DNA of 64,000 nt from Leuconostoc gasicomitatum LMG 18811 (GCF_000196855.1 NC_014319.1:1612001-1676000), one strand, 5' to 3'. Counted from the stretch's first letter, positions 50,939 through 60,540 are shown. Notes: generated from the letters alone by a model not told the origin. Numbers and translations: made by a program.

Positions 50939-51175
50939 TCTAAGTCTCCTTTAGATTTCTCCTCAAGACAAAAACAAACGAATTTTGACTAAAATACGCA
51001 TTTAAATATCACTTTTAAGCTACTTAACGGTGAGCTAAACACGTATTAAAGTGCTAAATAATTTTCATAAAGAATTTCATTCAACTTAGTTGTTGAAAGC
51101 TTATGAAAGGTATCTAACTCGGCTATCTCTGCCCTAATACATAATACATATTACACTTTTAAAAAAATTCGTCAA
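50939..51175 (-). promoter_or_regulatory. mntH promoter and long structured leader
   Basis: Leftward, TTGACG (51175-51170), 16 bases, TAATAT (51153-51148), so the leader is about 200 bases. It can fold: TTTCATAA pairs with TTATGAAA, and inside it TTCAAC pairs with GTTGAA, between about 51072 and 51113. ATTTTAGTCAAAAT near 50980 is an operator-like palindrome. The leader does not show the yybP-ykoY manganese riboswitch core. Bases 51176-51302 hold nothing clear. Confidence 0.55.
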
Positions 51176-51302
51176 CAACAAATATGTTAGTCAATCGTTA
51201 TTTTATTATAATGATTGCTCTTTTTATTATTAAATGGCAAAAAAAATTGTTTTATCAGTGTTTGTAAGCCCTTTCATGAAAATATTACATTTTCATTACA
51301 TG

Positions 51303-52208
51303 TTAAATTAAATTACATGGTTGTGAGGAAATAGATGTTTCAATTTGAATGGTAACATGGTTGATATTAAAATTTTGACGTAATACTTGTGATACATCAT
51401 CAAGTATTTTTTGTGTTTCAACACCCTCTATAACAGATAAATGAACCGTTAAAGCTGCTTCTGTCGTTGACAGTGGCCAAATATGTAAATCATGCAATTG
51501 CACAATATTTTTATTAGTGTTTAAATACTCTAAAATACCATCCGCATCAACTTTATCTGGTACACCATTAATTGCCAAATTAAATGTCGATGCCATAACT
51601 GACCAAGAGGTAACGATAATAATAACCCCAATAATCATGGAAATAATTGCATCAATCATTGGCCATTTAGTGAGCTGAATTAATAGACCACCGGCAATAA
51701 CACCAACAGACACTCCTGCATCTGCTAATAAATGAATATATGCTGTTTTAGAATTAAGATCTTGTTCATGATGATGACCATGTTCATCTGGTGCCCCACT
51801 TGCTTTAAAAAGCATAGCAGTAAAAAAATTAATTCCGATACCAATAGCAGCAACAATCATCACAGTCTTACCATTTGTAGCTACTGTTGGCGGATCAATT
51901 AAGTCAGAAATACCTTCATAAAAAATAATAAGCACGGCGCCTATCAATAGAAATGTGTTAAAAAGGCTAGCTAGTATTGATAAGTTATGCCAACCGTAAG
52001 TATGTTTTTTGGTGGCTTTTAGACCAAATACAACAACAGCTAACCAAGCAATAACAAGTGCTAATACATCACTCAAATTATGAAATGCATCAGCAAATAA
52101 AGCTGTCGAATGCGCCAACTGCGAAAATAACAACTCCGTCAGCACAAAAATTAAGTTTAAAGAGATACCAATAATATATGGTGTTTGTTTCATTTTCATT
52201 TGCGTCAT
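51303..52208 (-). CDS. czcD: Cation diffusion facilitator (zinc-type efflux)
   Basis: The start is ATG 52208 behind GTGAGGAATATT (301 residues). It has six membrane segments, the TM2 motif HNLSDVLAL and TM5 HLLADAGVSVG (HxxxD), a His-rich loop (GAPDEHGHHHEQD) and a C-terminal metal domain. It exports Zn2+ and related ions in exchange for protons. An ArsR-type palindrome precedes it. Gene symbol by family. Confidence 0.92.
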   Translation of the reverse strand: MTQMKMKQTPYIIGISLNLIFVLTELLFSQLAHSTALFADAFHNLSDVLALVIAWLAVVVFGLKATKKHTYGWHNLSILASLFNTFLLIGAVLIIFYEGISDLIDPPTVATNGKTVMIVAAIGIGINFFTAMLFKASGAPDEHGHHHEQDLNSKTAYIHLLADAGVSVGVIAGGLLIQLTKWPMIDAIISMIIGVIIIVTSWSVMASTFNLAINGVPDKVDADGILEYLNTNKNIVQLHDLHIWPLSTTEAALTVHLSVIEGVETQKILDDVSQVLRQNFNINHVTIQIETSISSQPCNLI

Positions 52209-52256
52209 AATATTCCTCACAATATTTTATAGCTATATTTAATATACCACTTTTAA

Positions 52257-52272
52257 ATGAAATATGTTTCAT
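52257..52272. promoter_or_regulatory. Candidate CzrA/ArsR operator before efflux gene
   Basis: ATGAAA and TTTCAT form a perfect palindrome with a 4-base spacer inside the efflux gene promoter region. ArsR/SmtB operators commonly have imperfect ATATGAA-type arms, so this suits the CzrA-like protein at 48401. Confidence 0.55.
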
Positions 52273-52545
52273 ATATAAATATAAATAAAAAATCATCATA
52301 CATTTGACGATTTTTTTGTTTTTATTTTACTCACTTTTCAGCAATTTAATCCAAATTCCATTTGATCAATATCATAGTATGTATACTCTCAGAACTTTTT
52401 TATGCAAGTACTGTTGGTTGCTACACGTAAGCAATATTTTCTGTTTTTGCTTAATGTTTTAGCATTCAAAAACGTTGCATTTAAAATCCACAATCAAAAT
52501 AAGTGCATCATAATTTTAAAATTAAAAAAAACCAGCGCAAGCTGG
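52273..52545. other. Intergenic region between efflux gene and sirtuin
   Basis: A weak bidirectional terminator lies at 52290-52317. The rest (about 52320-52520) shows no gene or clear structure until the sirtuin terminator. Confidence 0.5.
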
Positions 52546-52546
52546 T
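52521..52546 (-). terminator. Terminator of the sirtuin operon
   Basis: Leftward, ACCAGC pairs with GCTGGT around TTGC and is followed by seven T; it overlaps the sirtuin stop codon. Confidence 0.85.
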
Positions 52547-53250
52547 TAAATTTTTAACTCATCGAAAAAATCTGTCGCATCCCCAATAATTTGATCAACA
52601 TTAAAAGATGTCTCTATGTGCTCAAGATTAATTGACATTATCGTTGCCTTTGTATTGGCATAATTTAATAGTCCTGCAAATGGATAAACACGAAAACTTG
52701 TGCCGACAACAACAATTAAATCTGCTGATTGAACCCACATTACGGATTTATCAACATCAAATGGCATTTCTTCATAAAAAGTTATGTTTGGACGTAAGAC
52801 AGCACCGTCTAAACGTGTCATTGACTTTAAGTATGCCATCACATCCGTTTTTTCACCATCAATTGGTGCATAGATATCATATAAAGAACCATGAAAACGT
52901 ACTAAATTATCTGGTTTGCTGTTAGCTTTAACATGTAAGTCATCCACGTTTTGTGTAATAATCTTAGCTTTGTTATGCTGAGTTAATTCAGCCATTTTAT
53001 CATGAATGATATTAGGCTTTGCCATCGGAAAATACATATTATCAATCATAAATTGATACTGCTTTTCTGGTTCGTTACGAAAAGCTGTTTTAGATAATAA
53101 ATATTCTGGTCGTAAGTCGACACCATTATAAATACCATTCTTAGATCGATAATCCGGAATACCTGAGGCGGTTGATACACCTGCACCCGTCATAAAAACA
53201 ATCTGTTTTGCTGAATCAAAGCGTTCTTGGATTTTTGGTGTGACTAACAT
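52546..53250 (-). CDS. Sir2-family NAD-dependent deacylase lacking zinc cysteines
   Basis: The 234-residue protein has the sirtuin NAD motifs: FMTGAGVSTASGIPDYRSKNG (about 19-39), TQNVDDLH and catalytic His in RFHG, and VVGTSFRVYPFAGL. It contains no cysteine, so the usual four-Cys zinc ribbon is absent. Such forms occur among Firmicutes sirtuins; the true substrate is uncertain. It ends the ppx-mvaA operon. Confidence 0.85.
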   Translation of the reverse strand: MLVTPKIQERFDSAKQIVFMTGAGVSTASGIPDYRSKNGIYNGVDLRPEYLLSKTAFRNEPEKQYQFMIDNMYFPMAKPNIIHDKMAELTQHNKAKIITQNVDDLHVKANSKPDNLVRFHGSLYDIYAPIDGEKTDVMAYLKSMTRLDGAVLRPNITFYEEMPFDVDKSVMWVQSADLIVVVGTSFRVYPFAGLLNYANTKATIMSINLEHIETSFNVDQIIGDATDFFDELKI

Positions 53251-53264
53251 ATTTTCCTTCTAAT

Positions 53265-54206
53265 CTATTTTCTATTAATATATGGCAATGCTAATTGTTT
53301 AAACAGATCACCAACTTTCATCTTATAAAGTGCCTTAAAAAAATCTGCTGAATCTTGATTATCTGGTTTTGTAATCACAAAACTATTTTGAGAATCTACT
53401 TGATTTAAACCAACATAAGCTGTTTTTTTCGTTTGAAAATCAGTCATCTCAGAATGGAAAATTGTAAATACTTGACTCACTGGCAACTCTAATTGGCGCT
53501 GTGATAGTACGCTTGTTACTGTCACATACTCTTTTGCATTAACTGTAGGTTTCCCCCATTCCGTCAACGTGTTATCAACACTAGCAAACAGCTGTGTGAT
53601 TTGTCGACGAATATGACGAGATTGCTTGAGATCAGCTGTTAGAATTGGTAACACAAGTTTTGTTGCTGCTGTGTAAGCTAAGGGGTACATGTCGGCTAGT
53701 TCAGAGAAATCTGCCCCACTCGCATCAGCAAATACTAGCGCATCTAATAACGTCAATAAACGCCAAAGGCTCTCATCGTCTAACTCGCCATTTTCAACCG
53801 TTAATTCTGACTGTACGCCCGCTAAATAGGATACTGCCGTTTCAGTAGTTAAAACGCCTTGCTTTTTAAGTTCACGATATGTAATTGTATGAACAACAGT
53901 ACGGTGCATACGCGTTGCAATTTGAATTAATTGTTGATCAAGTGTGTCATCTTGAAAAGTTAGCGCAAAAAATATTTGCGGTATCACACCATTTAAAGTG
54001 AGTAACATTTTCAATAACTCATTACCAAATAAAAAATCAGATTGTGTGCCTTCTGCTAATTCTATTAATAATCTGTCACCTAATATTTCTTGGCTCACAC
54101 GATCAATATGTAACTCGTCTGTTTTTTCACCGGACACACGTGTCATGACTTTCCCTGGATATATTTCATTCACTGCATTTAATAATGTTTCAATTTTAGG
54201 ACTCAT
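53265..54206 (-). CDS. Conserved protein of lactic bacteria (database label IpaB/EvcA family)
   Basis: The 313-residue soluble protein begins MSPKIETLLNAVNEIYPGKV. It starts inside the mvaA stop (ATGA). I recognise it only as a conserved Lactobacillaceae protein often labelled IpaB/EvcA family; that name carries no demonstrated function. The coupling to HMG-CoA reductase suggests a role near isoprenoid metabolism, but that is inference. Confidence 0.6.
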   Translation of the reverse strand: MSPKIETLLNAVNEIYPGKVMTRVSGEKTDELHIDRVSQEILGDRLLIELAEGTQSDFLFGNELLKMLLTLNGVIPQIFFALTFQDDTLDQQLIQIATRMHRTVVHTITYRELKKQGVLTTETAVSYLAGVQSELTVENGELDDESLWRLLTLLDALVFADASGADFSELADMYPLAYTAATKLVLPILTADLKQSRHIRRQITQLFASVDNTLTEWGKPTVNAKEYVTVTSVLSQRQLELPVSQVFTIFHSEMTDFQTKKTAYVGLNQVDSQNSFVITKPDNQDSADFFKALYKMKVGDLFKQLALPYINRK

Positions 54207-55417
54207 CTTCTCATCTCCATTAATATTTCAGTGGCTCTGGCTGCATCTACTTGTGGCAACGAAGTTAATTTTGACACTAGTATTGGCACTTCTTGTGGCA
54301 ACGCACCTACCTGTACAGCCAGTGCTCGATATTGCATTCGCATATGACCTCGTTGTATACCGCCGTCTGCAATGGCTTTTAAAGCCGCAAGATTCTGTGC
54401 TAACCCAACGGCTAAAATAATACCGCGTAATTCATCTGCTGATTTTGTATGAATAATGTCAAGTACGTTTTTTGCCTGATTCATGGCTGTTATCACGCCA
54501 CCGACTGTACCCACTGATATTGGCAGCGTCAATTCACCATGTAATTGTTCATCGACAATTGTCCAATGTGTTAGTGATCGATAATGCCCATCTTGACTAG
54601 CATAAGCATGTCCACTGGCCTCTACAGCACGCCAATCATTGCCAGTTGCCAATACAACGGCACCTATTCCGTTAAATAATCCTTTATTCTCAGTCACCGC
54701 ACGATATGAATCATTCTTAGAAAATCGATTCAATGCCACAATTTTTTCAGCTATGTCTCGACCACCTATTGCTTCGAAAGTAACATTCCCGATGACTGTT
54801 ACCAATTGTGCCATCGCATAATTAGTGAGAATTGCGCCTAGAATATGTTTGTCAAATTCTGAAAACAAACTGACTTCTGCTTCTAGTATTGTATTAACAA
54901 TGTTTGCACCCATAGCATCTTTTGTATCAATTTTGAAATCAACACTCATTTCATCATCAGAAATTTGGCGTGTGTTAACTGTCACTAAACCACCACCACG
55001 CTTATAAATAGAGGGTTTCGCACGTTTAGCTATGTCGAATATTTCTTCTTGATGTGTTGTCACAAACTGATGAAGTGTATGAAAATTAACACCATAAAAT
55101 AATATTTGCCCAATCATTGCCGTACGTTCTGGTAGCTTGACAGCAACACCACCACCACTATTTAAAAGTTTAGCCCCATTATTTGCTGCTGCAATGACAC
55201 TTGGTTCTTCGATTGCCATAGGTACATTAACTAGATGTGTATCAATGATAATATCTTTTAACAAACCCATAGGCACACGAAAATCACTCATATAATTTTC
55301 AACAATTTGTGCGTTATTGTCACTTTGATTAGCTTGTAACTCTGCTTTCACATGCTCATTTAAATTCAAAAAAGCCAAACGTTCATTCGGCGTCAATTCA
55401 TAATATTTTTTAGCCAT
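54203..55417 (-). CDS. mvaA: HMG-CoA reductase, class II
   Basis: The 404-residue enzyme makes mevalonate from HMG-CoA for isoprenoids (undecaprenyl carrier). Key residues seen: Glu in AIEEPSVIAA, DAMGANIVN, Lys in TENKGLFNGI, Asp in TGNDWRAVEA and His in QRGHMRMQ. These match the class II (Pseudomonas mevalonii) catalytic set. It overlaps ppx by 8 bases. Confidence 0.96.
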   Translation of the reverse strand: MAKKYYELTPNERLAFLNLNEHVKAELQANQSDNNAQIVENYMSDFRVPMGLLKDIIIDTHLVNVPMAIEEPSVIAAANNGAKLLNSGGGVAVKLPERTAMIGQILFYGVNFHTLHQFVTTHQEEIFDIAKRAKPSIYKRGGGLVTVNTRQISDDEMSVDFKIDTKDAMGANIVNTILEAEVSLFSEFDKHILGAILTNYAMAQLVTVIGNVTFEAIGGRDIAEKIVALNRFSKNDSYRAVTENKGLFNGIGAVVLATGNDWRAVEASGHAYASQDGHYRSLTHWTIVDEQLHGELTLPISVGTVGGVITAMNQAKNVLDIIHTKSADELRGIILAVGLAQNLAALKAIADGGIQRGHMRMQYRALAVQVGALPQEVPILVSKLTSLPQVDAARATEILMEMRR

Positions 55418-56330
55418 TATTTTTTATTGTTTCGGCAATTAAGCCTTCACGTACGCCACTTTCTGAAAAAATCACTCTTGGTGCATTAATAGTATACATC
55501 AAATTCAATAATGGTAACAAACCGCTAACAATAATATCAGCCCTTGCGATTTCCAGACCCGCAATATGCTCCCGTTGAGATCTTGTCATGTATCGAATTT
55601 CTTCAAAAATGGTTGTTACTTGCTCAACTGTCATACTAAATCCATGAAAATTATTCACCGACATGGTACCTAGGGCAATGCGCCCCATACGGGCTAACGA
55701 ACGATTGGCTCCGCCTAATAAAATTACCGGTTTCTGCTGATTGTTAGATAACCACGGCAATGTTTTATATTGTTTTAAGATGCTATCACAAGCTAATTGA
55801 ATGTCAGACTGATTAATATCATTTGCTAAATTAAATTGTTCCGACAAAGAAACTGCACCAAAAGGCAAACTCACATCAGCTATATTTTTACCATCTGTCA
55901 CAGCAATTATTTCTACTGATGCGCCTCCGGTATCTAATATAACAGCTTCATCAACTGTTAAGGTAGACATCACGCCCAGATAATCATAATGCGCCTCCTC
56001 TTCGCCAGTTAACACTTGAAATTCAATACCCGTTTCCAATTTTACACGTGCCAAAAATTCGGCCTGATTCACAGCCATTCTGACCGCGGCCGTTGTAATT
56101 GCTCGCACTTCTGGTTTAAAGCTAGCATACTTCGTTTGAAAATATTTCAATGCCGAAATTGTGCGAGCAATAGGTAATTCTTTTAAAATGAGATCATGTC
56201 CCATATTTTGCGCAATACGTGTATCCTGTTTTTCACGGATTAATTCCGTGTATGTGCCGTCATCATGTAGTTCTTCAACTACCATACGAGCTGAATTACT
56301 CCCAAGATCGACAATTGCTAAATAGCTCAT
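55410..56330 (-). CDS. ppx: Ppx/GppA-family exopolyphosphatase
   Basis: The 306-residue protein has the ASKHA phosphate loops: IVDLGSNSARMVVEE (residues 5-19) and ILDTGGASVEIIAV. It is the short two-domain form without an HD part. It may degrade polyphosphate or convert pppGpp to ppGpp. First gene of the ppx-mvaA operon. Confidence 0.9.
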   Translation of the reverse strand: MSYLAIVDLGSNSARMVVEELHDDGTYTELIREKQDTRIAQNMGHDLILKELPIARTISALKYFQTKYASFKPEVRAITTAAVRMAVNQAEFLARVKLETGIEFQVLTGEEEAHYDYLGVMSTLTVDEAVILDTGGASVEIIAVTDGKNIADVSLPFGAVSLSEQFNLANDINQSDIQLACDSILKQYKTLPWLSNNQQKPVILLGGANRSLARMGRIALGTMSVNNFHGFSMTVEQVTTIFEEIRYMTRSQREHIAGLEIARADIIVSGLLPLLNLMYTINAPRVIFSESGVREGLIAETIKNNG

Positions 56331-56409
56331 ATTGGCATCCTAGATCTTATTTATTACTTACTAGTATATCAAAAAAGACGTCAACACGGGGATTTAAACA
56401 TGTTACAAT

Positions 56410-56829
56410 ATGATTATGAAAATAATTTATATTGGCCTCGGCATCATTAGCTTTGCAATTGGCACCATTGCAATTTGGATCCCAGGTTTACCGACCACAG
56501 GTTTTTATGTTTTAACTGCCATTTTATGGTCCAAATCTTCACCACGTTTGGAAACTTGGTTGCACAATAACCGTTACTATATTAAGTATGTCGATGAAGC
56601 TGTTTTTGGCCGTAAATTACCCTTAAAGGGTCGCATTATTATTTATCTCATTACTGCTTCGATGATGGCTATCCCATTTTTTACTACTGATATGTTATGG
56701 TTAAAATTTGTTCTGCCACTTACCTCACTCACACAAATAACTTCTATGGAAAGTTATTACCGTGGTTACTTGTGGCGCAAGGGGATTCCTTTTACACAAA
56801 ACATGAAACGAGCGTACTCAGAAAAATGA
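56410..56829 (+). CDS. DUF454 (YbaN-like) inner membrane protein
   Basis: About 137-139 residues; ATG codons at 56410 and 56416 are possible. It has the DUF454 pattern: IWIPGLPTTGFYVLTAILWSKSSPR and three membrane segments (about 5-40, 76-92, 96-110). No ribosome binding site precedes it; an extended -10 (TGTTACAAT, 56401-56409) lies so close that the message may be leaderless. Confidence 0.85.
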   Translation: MIMKIIYIGLGIISFAIGTIAIWIPGLPTTGFYVLTAILWSKSSPRLETWLHNNRYYIKYVDEAVFGRKLPLKGRIIIYLITASMMAIPFFTTDMLWLKFVLPLTSLTQITSMESYYRGYLWRKGIPFTQNMKRAYSEK

Positions 56830-56845
56830 GTACGCTCGCTTTTTC
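56809..56845 (+). terminator. Terminator of the DUF454 gene
   Basis: CGAGCGTACTCA pairs perfectly with TGAGTACGCTCG (12 bp) around GAAAAA and is followed by CTTTTTC. It overlaps the last codons. Confidence 0.9.
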
Positions 56846-56850
56846 AATAT

Positions 56851-57858
56851 TTATAATGACATGTCGTGATTTTCTACGAAATGTGCACCTATTAACCTAC
56901 TAGCAGCAAATATTAACAAACCAACTAGTATACTTGACACTGTCACGTCACTCAACCAATGTGCACCTATTCTCACACGACTCATAGCCGTCAAAATACC
57001 CATTGCTAAGCCAAAAATGACCATTTTTCGTTGCATAGATATATTATCACGTGGTACAAAAAAAGCTAAATATAAGAATAACCAACCTGACATCGTATGA
57101 CCTGAAGGAAAAGAGTTATGCCCATTTATACCATTCATATGATACCAAGGTGTAAACTCGCTCATTGTTTGCCCTGAAACTGTTGTCATTTCATAAGGTC
57201 TAAACCGACCCCACAAGGTCTTCATATCCCCTATCATTGTTTGCGCAATAAAGACTACTGCAATACCAACTACTGCAACAATGATAAGATATTTCAGATC
57301 GACATCTGATTTTTTATTTAACCAATTAGCAAATAACCACGATAAAATAAGCCATGAGATAATTGCGAGTGACCAACGTAATATTTCCGGATAATTTTGA
57401 ACAGCTGCTGTATTATTTGCTACGCCCATGGGAACACCATGAGCTATATTATTTAACATTGAAAATGTATAACTTAACGCATCTTGTAACAATGCTAGTA
57501 GTTGGTTTAATGCTAGTAGCAGCATGCCCCCAGTCATAATGTATTTAATCAAATGTTCATTCAATCGACGCCAAATATACCAGGCAATAACTTCTGCCGA
57601 TACAAACGTCACAACTTGTGCACCCTGATCAGCGTAATTCTGAAAAATATTACCAAAAATTGAATTTTGATTCATGACTGCTTGCGTAACATTTCTATCA
57701 AAAAATGTTGCAATCACTAATGACAGTATTCCTATTCCTAATAAGGTTAGGACAACTTGTTTTTCACGATCAGTTGTCCTAAAATCATTGTTCTCATTTT
57801 CAATCCCAATGTTATATTTTTTTTGGCGAACCTCGTTGTTTGTTAATTGCATAATCAC
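56851..57858 (-). CDS. PAP2-family membrane phosphatase
   Basis: The 335-residue membrane protein has the three PAP2 motifs: KTLWGRFRP, SFPSGHTMSGW and SRVRIGAHWLSDV. Several membrane segments precede them. It likely dephosphorylates undecaprenyl-PP or another lipid phosphate. A GTG at 57858 is 10 bases after GGAAGGG; an ATG two codons later is possible. The cytoplasmic N terminus (about 35 residues) is unusually polar. Confidence 0.88.
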   Translation of the reverse strand: MIMQLTNNEVRQKKYNIGIENENNDFRTTDREKQVVLTLLGIGILSLVIATFFDRNVTQAVMNQNSIFGNIFQNYADQGAQVVTFVSAEVIAWYIWRRLNEHLIKYIMTGGMLLLALNQLLALLQDALSYTFSMLNNIAHGVPMGVANNTAAVQNYPEILRWSLAIISWLILSWLFANWLNKKSDVDLKYLIIVAVVGIAVVFIAQTMIGDMKTLWGRFRPYEMTTVSGQTMSEFTPWYHMNGINGHNSFPSGHTMSGWLFLYLAFFVPRDNISMQRKMVIFGLAMGILTAMSRVRIGAHWLSDVTVSSILVGLLIFAASRLIGAHFVENHDMSL

Positions 57859-57937
57859 TGCACCATTTCCCTTCCAATAATACCATTTTATCGATAAAAT
57901 ATTTAAATTGTGTCAATATGTTATCTAGATCACGTAA

Positions 57938-57968
57938 AAAAAATCGATTACCTTGTAATCGATTTTTT
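57938..57968. terminator. Bidirectional terminator after LCP gene
   Basis: AAAATCGATTAC pairs with GTAATCGATTTT around CTT, with T runs on both strands. Confidence 0.85.
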
Positions 57969-57981
57969 AATCTATCAAAAC

Positions 57982-59166
57982 TTATTTTTGTGAATCTAGT
58001 GTCTCATTAATTGTATTCAAATTTGTTTCGGCTACGCCATAAGATAGCGGTGGCACTGTACTACCAAATTGTGTGCCTGTCTTTTTTTCAGGCAAGGATA
58101 ACGACTGACGTAATTTATTTGTTACACGCTGCTTTTCTGACTCTGGTACCATTTGATAACTGACACCATCATACATATCACCGACACCATGTAAGTAGTC
58201 AGAAACTTGATTTTTTGTGGCAGGCATATACTTCTTTACAGCATTCAACATTTCATTATAGTTCATATCTGTCTCAACATTTTTTGAGATAGAAGCCATA
58301 AACTTTGAATTGAACAACGTTGAAGGGCTAGCAGACTTTTTTAGCATCGCTTTCAAGACTAATCTTTGACGTAACTGTCGACCATAATCACCCTGTGGAT
58401 CATCATATCGCATACGTGAAAATGACAATGCTGCATTACCATTCATAGTTGCAAAGGATTTGAAATTTTTGCCATCTTTTGCATATTGAAATTGTTCCTG
58501 TCCCTTAACAAATTTATAAGTTTCCGGCGTTGTGTCCGCTTCCGGTGTATAGGTGAAAGTCAATGGTGATGCGACTTTTACCCCACCTACTTGATCTATC
58601 ATTTTTTCTAATCCACCCATATTAGCTAAAACGTAAAAATCAATTGGCACATTAAGATAATTCTGCAGCGTCATCATTGCTGATCCCACACCAGCAATCG
58701 GAAAAGCAGCATTTAACTTTTGCGGAAACGTATTCTCTGCACCAGAAATAGCCATCATGATATCGCGTGGTATGGACATCATCGTTGTTGTTTTAGTTTT
58801 CGGGTTAATAGTGACTATCATCATCGAATCTGTTAGTCCAGTGCGATCTCGTTGCAATGCACCAGTATCCGTCCCTAAAACCAGAACTGAAAACGGCTTG
58901 CCATCTTTCATAACTTGTTTAACATCACGTGCTTTAGTAATATTTGCGCTTCGTTGCATGCTATCCACTGATTTATGAATATTATGCAACGCTCTTGCAA
59001 ATACAATGCCACCAACAACAAAAATTATAAGAATAATCATCAGTATCCAACGCCAAATTTTCTTGCGTTTACGTGGTGGCTTCGGTGGTTTTGGACCTCG
59101 TGATGGTTCTTTATTTCTATCATTTTGTTCACGTCGCGCAGCGCGACTAAAATTTTGATTATCCAT
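57982..59166 (-). CDS. LytR-CpsA-Psr (LCP) family ligase
   Basis: The start is ATG 59166 behind GGGGGAACT (394 residues). A charged N-terminal part (RGPKPPKPPRKRKK) precedes one membrane helix (about 40-60). The outer LCP domain has VLVLGTDTG, DRTGLTDSMMIVTIN and MMSIPRDIM, with Arg and Asp residues that bind lipid pyrophosphate. LCP enzymes attach teichoic acids or polysaccharide to peptidoglycan. Confidence 0.92.
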   Translation of the reverse strand: MDNQNFSRAARREQNDRNKEPSRGPKPPKPPRKRKKIWRWILMIILIIFVVGGIVFARALHNIHKSVDSMQRSANITKARDVKQVMKDGKPFSVLVLGTDTGALQRDRTGLTDSMMIVTINPKTKTTTMMSIPRDIMMAISGAENTFPQKLNAAFPIAGVGSAMMTLQNYLNVPIDFYVLANMGGLEKMIDQVGGVKVASPLTFTYTPEADTTPETYKFVKGQEQFQYAKDGKNFKSFATMNGNAALSFSRMRYDDPQGDYGRQLRQRLVLKAMLKKSASPSTLFNSKFMASISKNVETDMNYNEMLNAVKKYMPATKNQVSDYLHGVGDMYDGVSYQMVPESEKQRVTNKLRQSLSLPEKKTGTQFGSTVPPLSYGVAETNLNTINETLDSQK

Positions 59167-59253
59167 AGTTCCCCCAGTCAATAATAAGTATTATACCATT
59201 AAAAATTGAGTGGTTCGCCACATATTAACAAAAATTTATCACATCTCAACAAA

Positions 59254-60507
59254 TTATTGTCTACCTGTTATTTTTTTCAAAAGTCGATAAATTTTATACT
59301 TAATTGGTTGAACAGGCAATACAAAACTACCCACTAGTTGCCGTGCTTCGCCATCAAAAGCTGTTTTAAAGCCTAACACCCCATCTGATCCATCAAATCT
59401 ACCAGATATACCGTAAAAATTATACTTTTTTATGCCATTAGCAACTGCTCTTTGAATTAATTTATCCTGAATTTGATAAGGACCATAATAGTCTTTATAT
59501 GCTTCATAAGTGCCAGAATACAAATATGTCATCTCTTGTGGTTGCTGAATAAATAATGCCCCAGCCACTACAACCAATGATTTACCAGCCGCCTGCATTT
59601 GCTGAGTTGCCTTTTCAACGCGTTTGATATGATGCTGCTTCTGATCATCAAACTCGTTATATTGCCTTTTAAATTTATCTTGAGTTGGATACTTATCAAT
59701 TTTCATCTGTAATTTATCTAACTTTTGATTTAAAATAATAATTTTTTGATTTTCCTCAGCAATATAGGTTTCAAAGTTCAATTCTGCAAAAATAAATGTT
59801 GCATCATCAGCGTATGTATCATAAACCATTTCATAAAAAGATAGATCTTTGTCATGATATTGTAGCCGATCAGCCGTTTTCTGCGTTAATAATTTAAATT
59901 CTGGTAAATCTTCACGTGATAATTCACGTAGTTTAATGCCAAATTGTTGATTTTTTTTGAGATAATACTGCACATTTTTACCATAAGACTTGCTAATTGT
60001 CTTACTGTCAGACAAATGAGACAAGTCTTTAACATATTCCCAAGTCGGTGAGCCAGTTGTCGACATACCAAATTCAAATGGTTGATGTTCAAAACCTCGT
60101 TGAGACATTAATTTTAAAAACGTGTCGTTTGGCGTTTCAATTAAATTGCCTTTATTATCAGTCTTTGCATATGTGACATTAGGCTCCCATTGTATATAGA
60201 GTATGCCAATTTTTTTTGCAAACTGACGTGCTTCACGGACAAAGAAAACCAATAAACTTGTATCATTAAAATCTAATAATGGCCCACGATCAAATAAAAA
60301 AACTGATCCAAACCGTGTTGATTCAGTCATTACCAATGCGGCAGCAACTACTCGACCATCGTTTTTGACACCTAATAAACGTGGTTTATGGCCACGTTGG
60401 ATAAGCAATTTGTATTGTGCAATTGATTGTGTATATGTTCCTAAAGGGTGCTGACTCTCAAACTCAGTATATTCATTTGGTGATAATTCAGTAAAATCTA
60501 ACGTCAT
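59254..60507 (-). CDS. FemX/MurM-like peptidoglycan aminoacyltransferase
   Basis: The 417-residue cytoplasmic enzyme has two GNAT-like subdomains (about 1-160 and 160-400) split by a coiled-coil arm (about 245-310), the Fem layout. Motifs near the end are ALFIQQPQEMTYLYSG and YNFYGISGRF. It should use aminoacyl-tRNA to add the first residue of the interpeptide bridge to lipid II. The exact amino acid cannot be told from sequence. Confidence 0.9.
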   Translation of the reverse strand: MTLDFTELSPNEYTEFESQHPLGTYTQSIAQYKLLIQRGHKPRLLGVKNDGRVVAAALVMTESTRFGSVFLFDRGPLLDFNDTSLLVFFVREARQFAKKIGILYIQWEPNVTYAKTDNKGNLIETPNDTFLKLMSQRGFEHQPFEFGMSTTGSPTWEYVKDLSHLSDSKTISKSYGKNVQYYLKKNQQFGIKLRELSREDLPEFKLLTQKTADRLQYHDKDLSFYEMVYDTYADDATFIFAELNFETYIAEENQKIIILNQKLDKLQMKIDKYPTQDKFKRQYNEFDDQKQHHIKRVEKATQQMQAAGKSLVVVAGALFIQQPQEMTYLYSGTYEAYKDYYGPYQIQDKLIQRAVANGIKKYNFYGISGRFDGSDGVLGFKTAFDGEARQLVGSFVLPVQPIKYKIYRLLKKITGRQ

Positions 60508-60540
60508 AACATTATTATCCTCTATTACTATTATACAAAA

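Noticed and set aside
50939-51147. yybP-ykoY manganese riboswitch before mntH
   Set aside because: The conserved paired loops of that riboswitch (GGGGAGTA-type sequences) are not visible in the leader.
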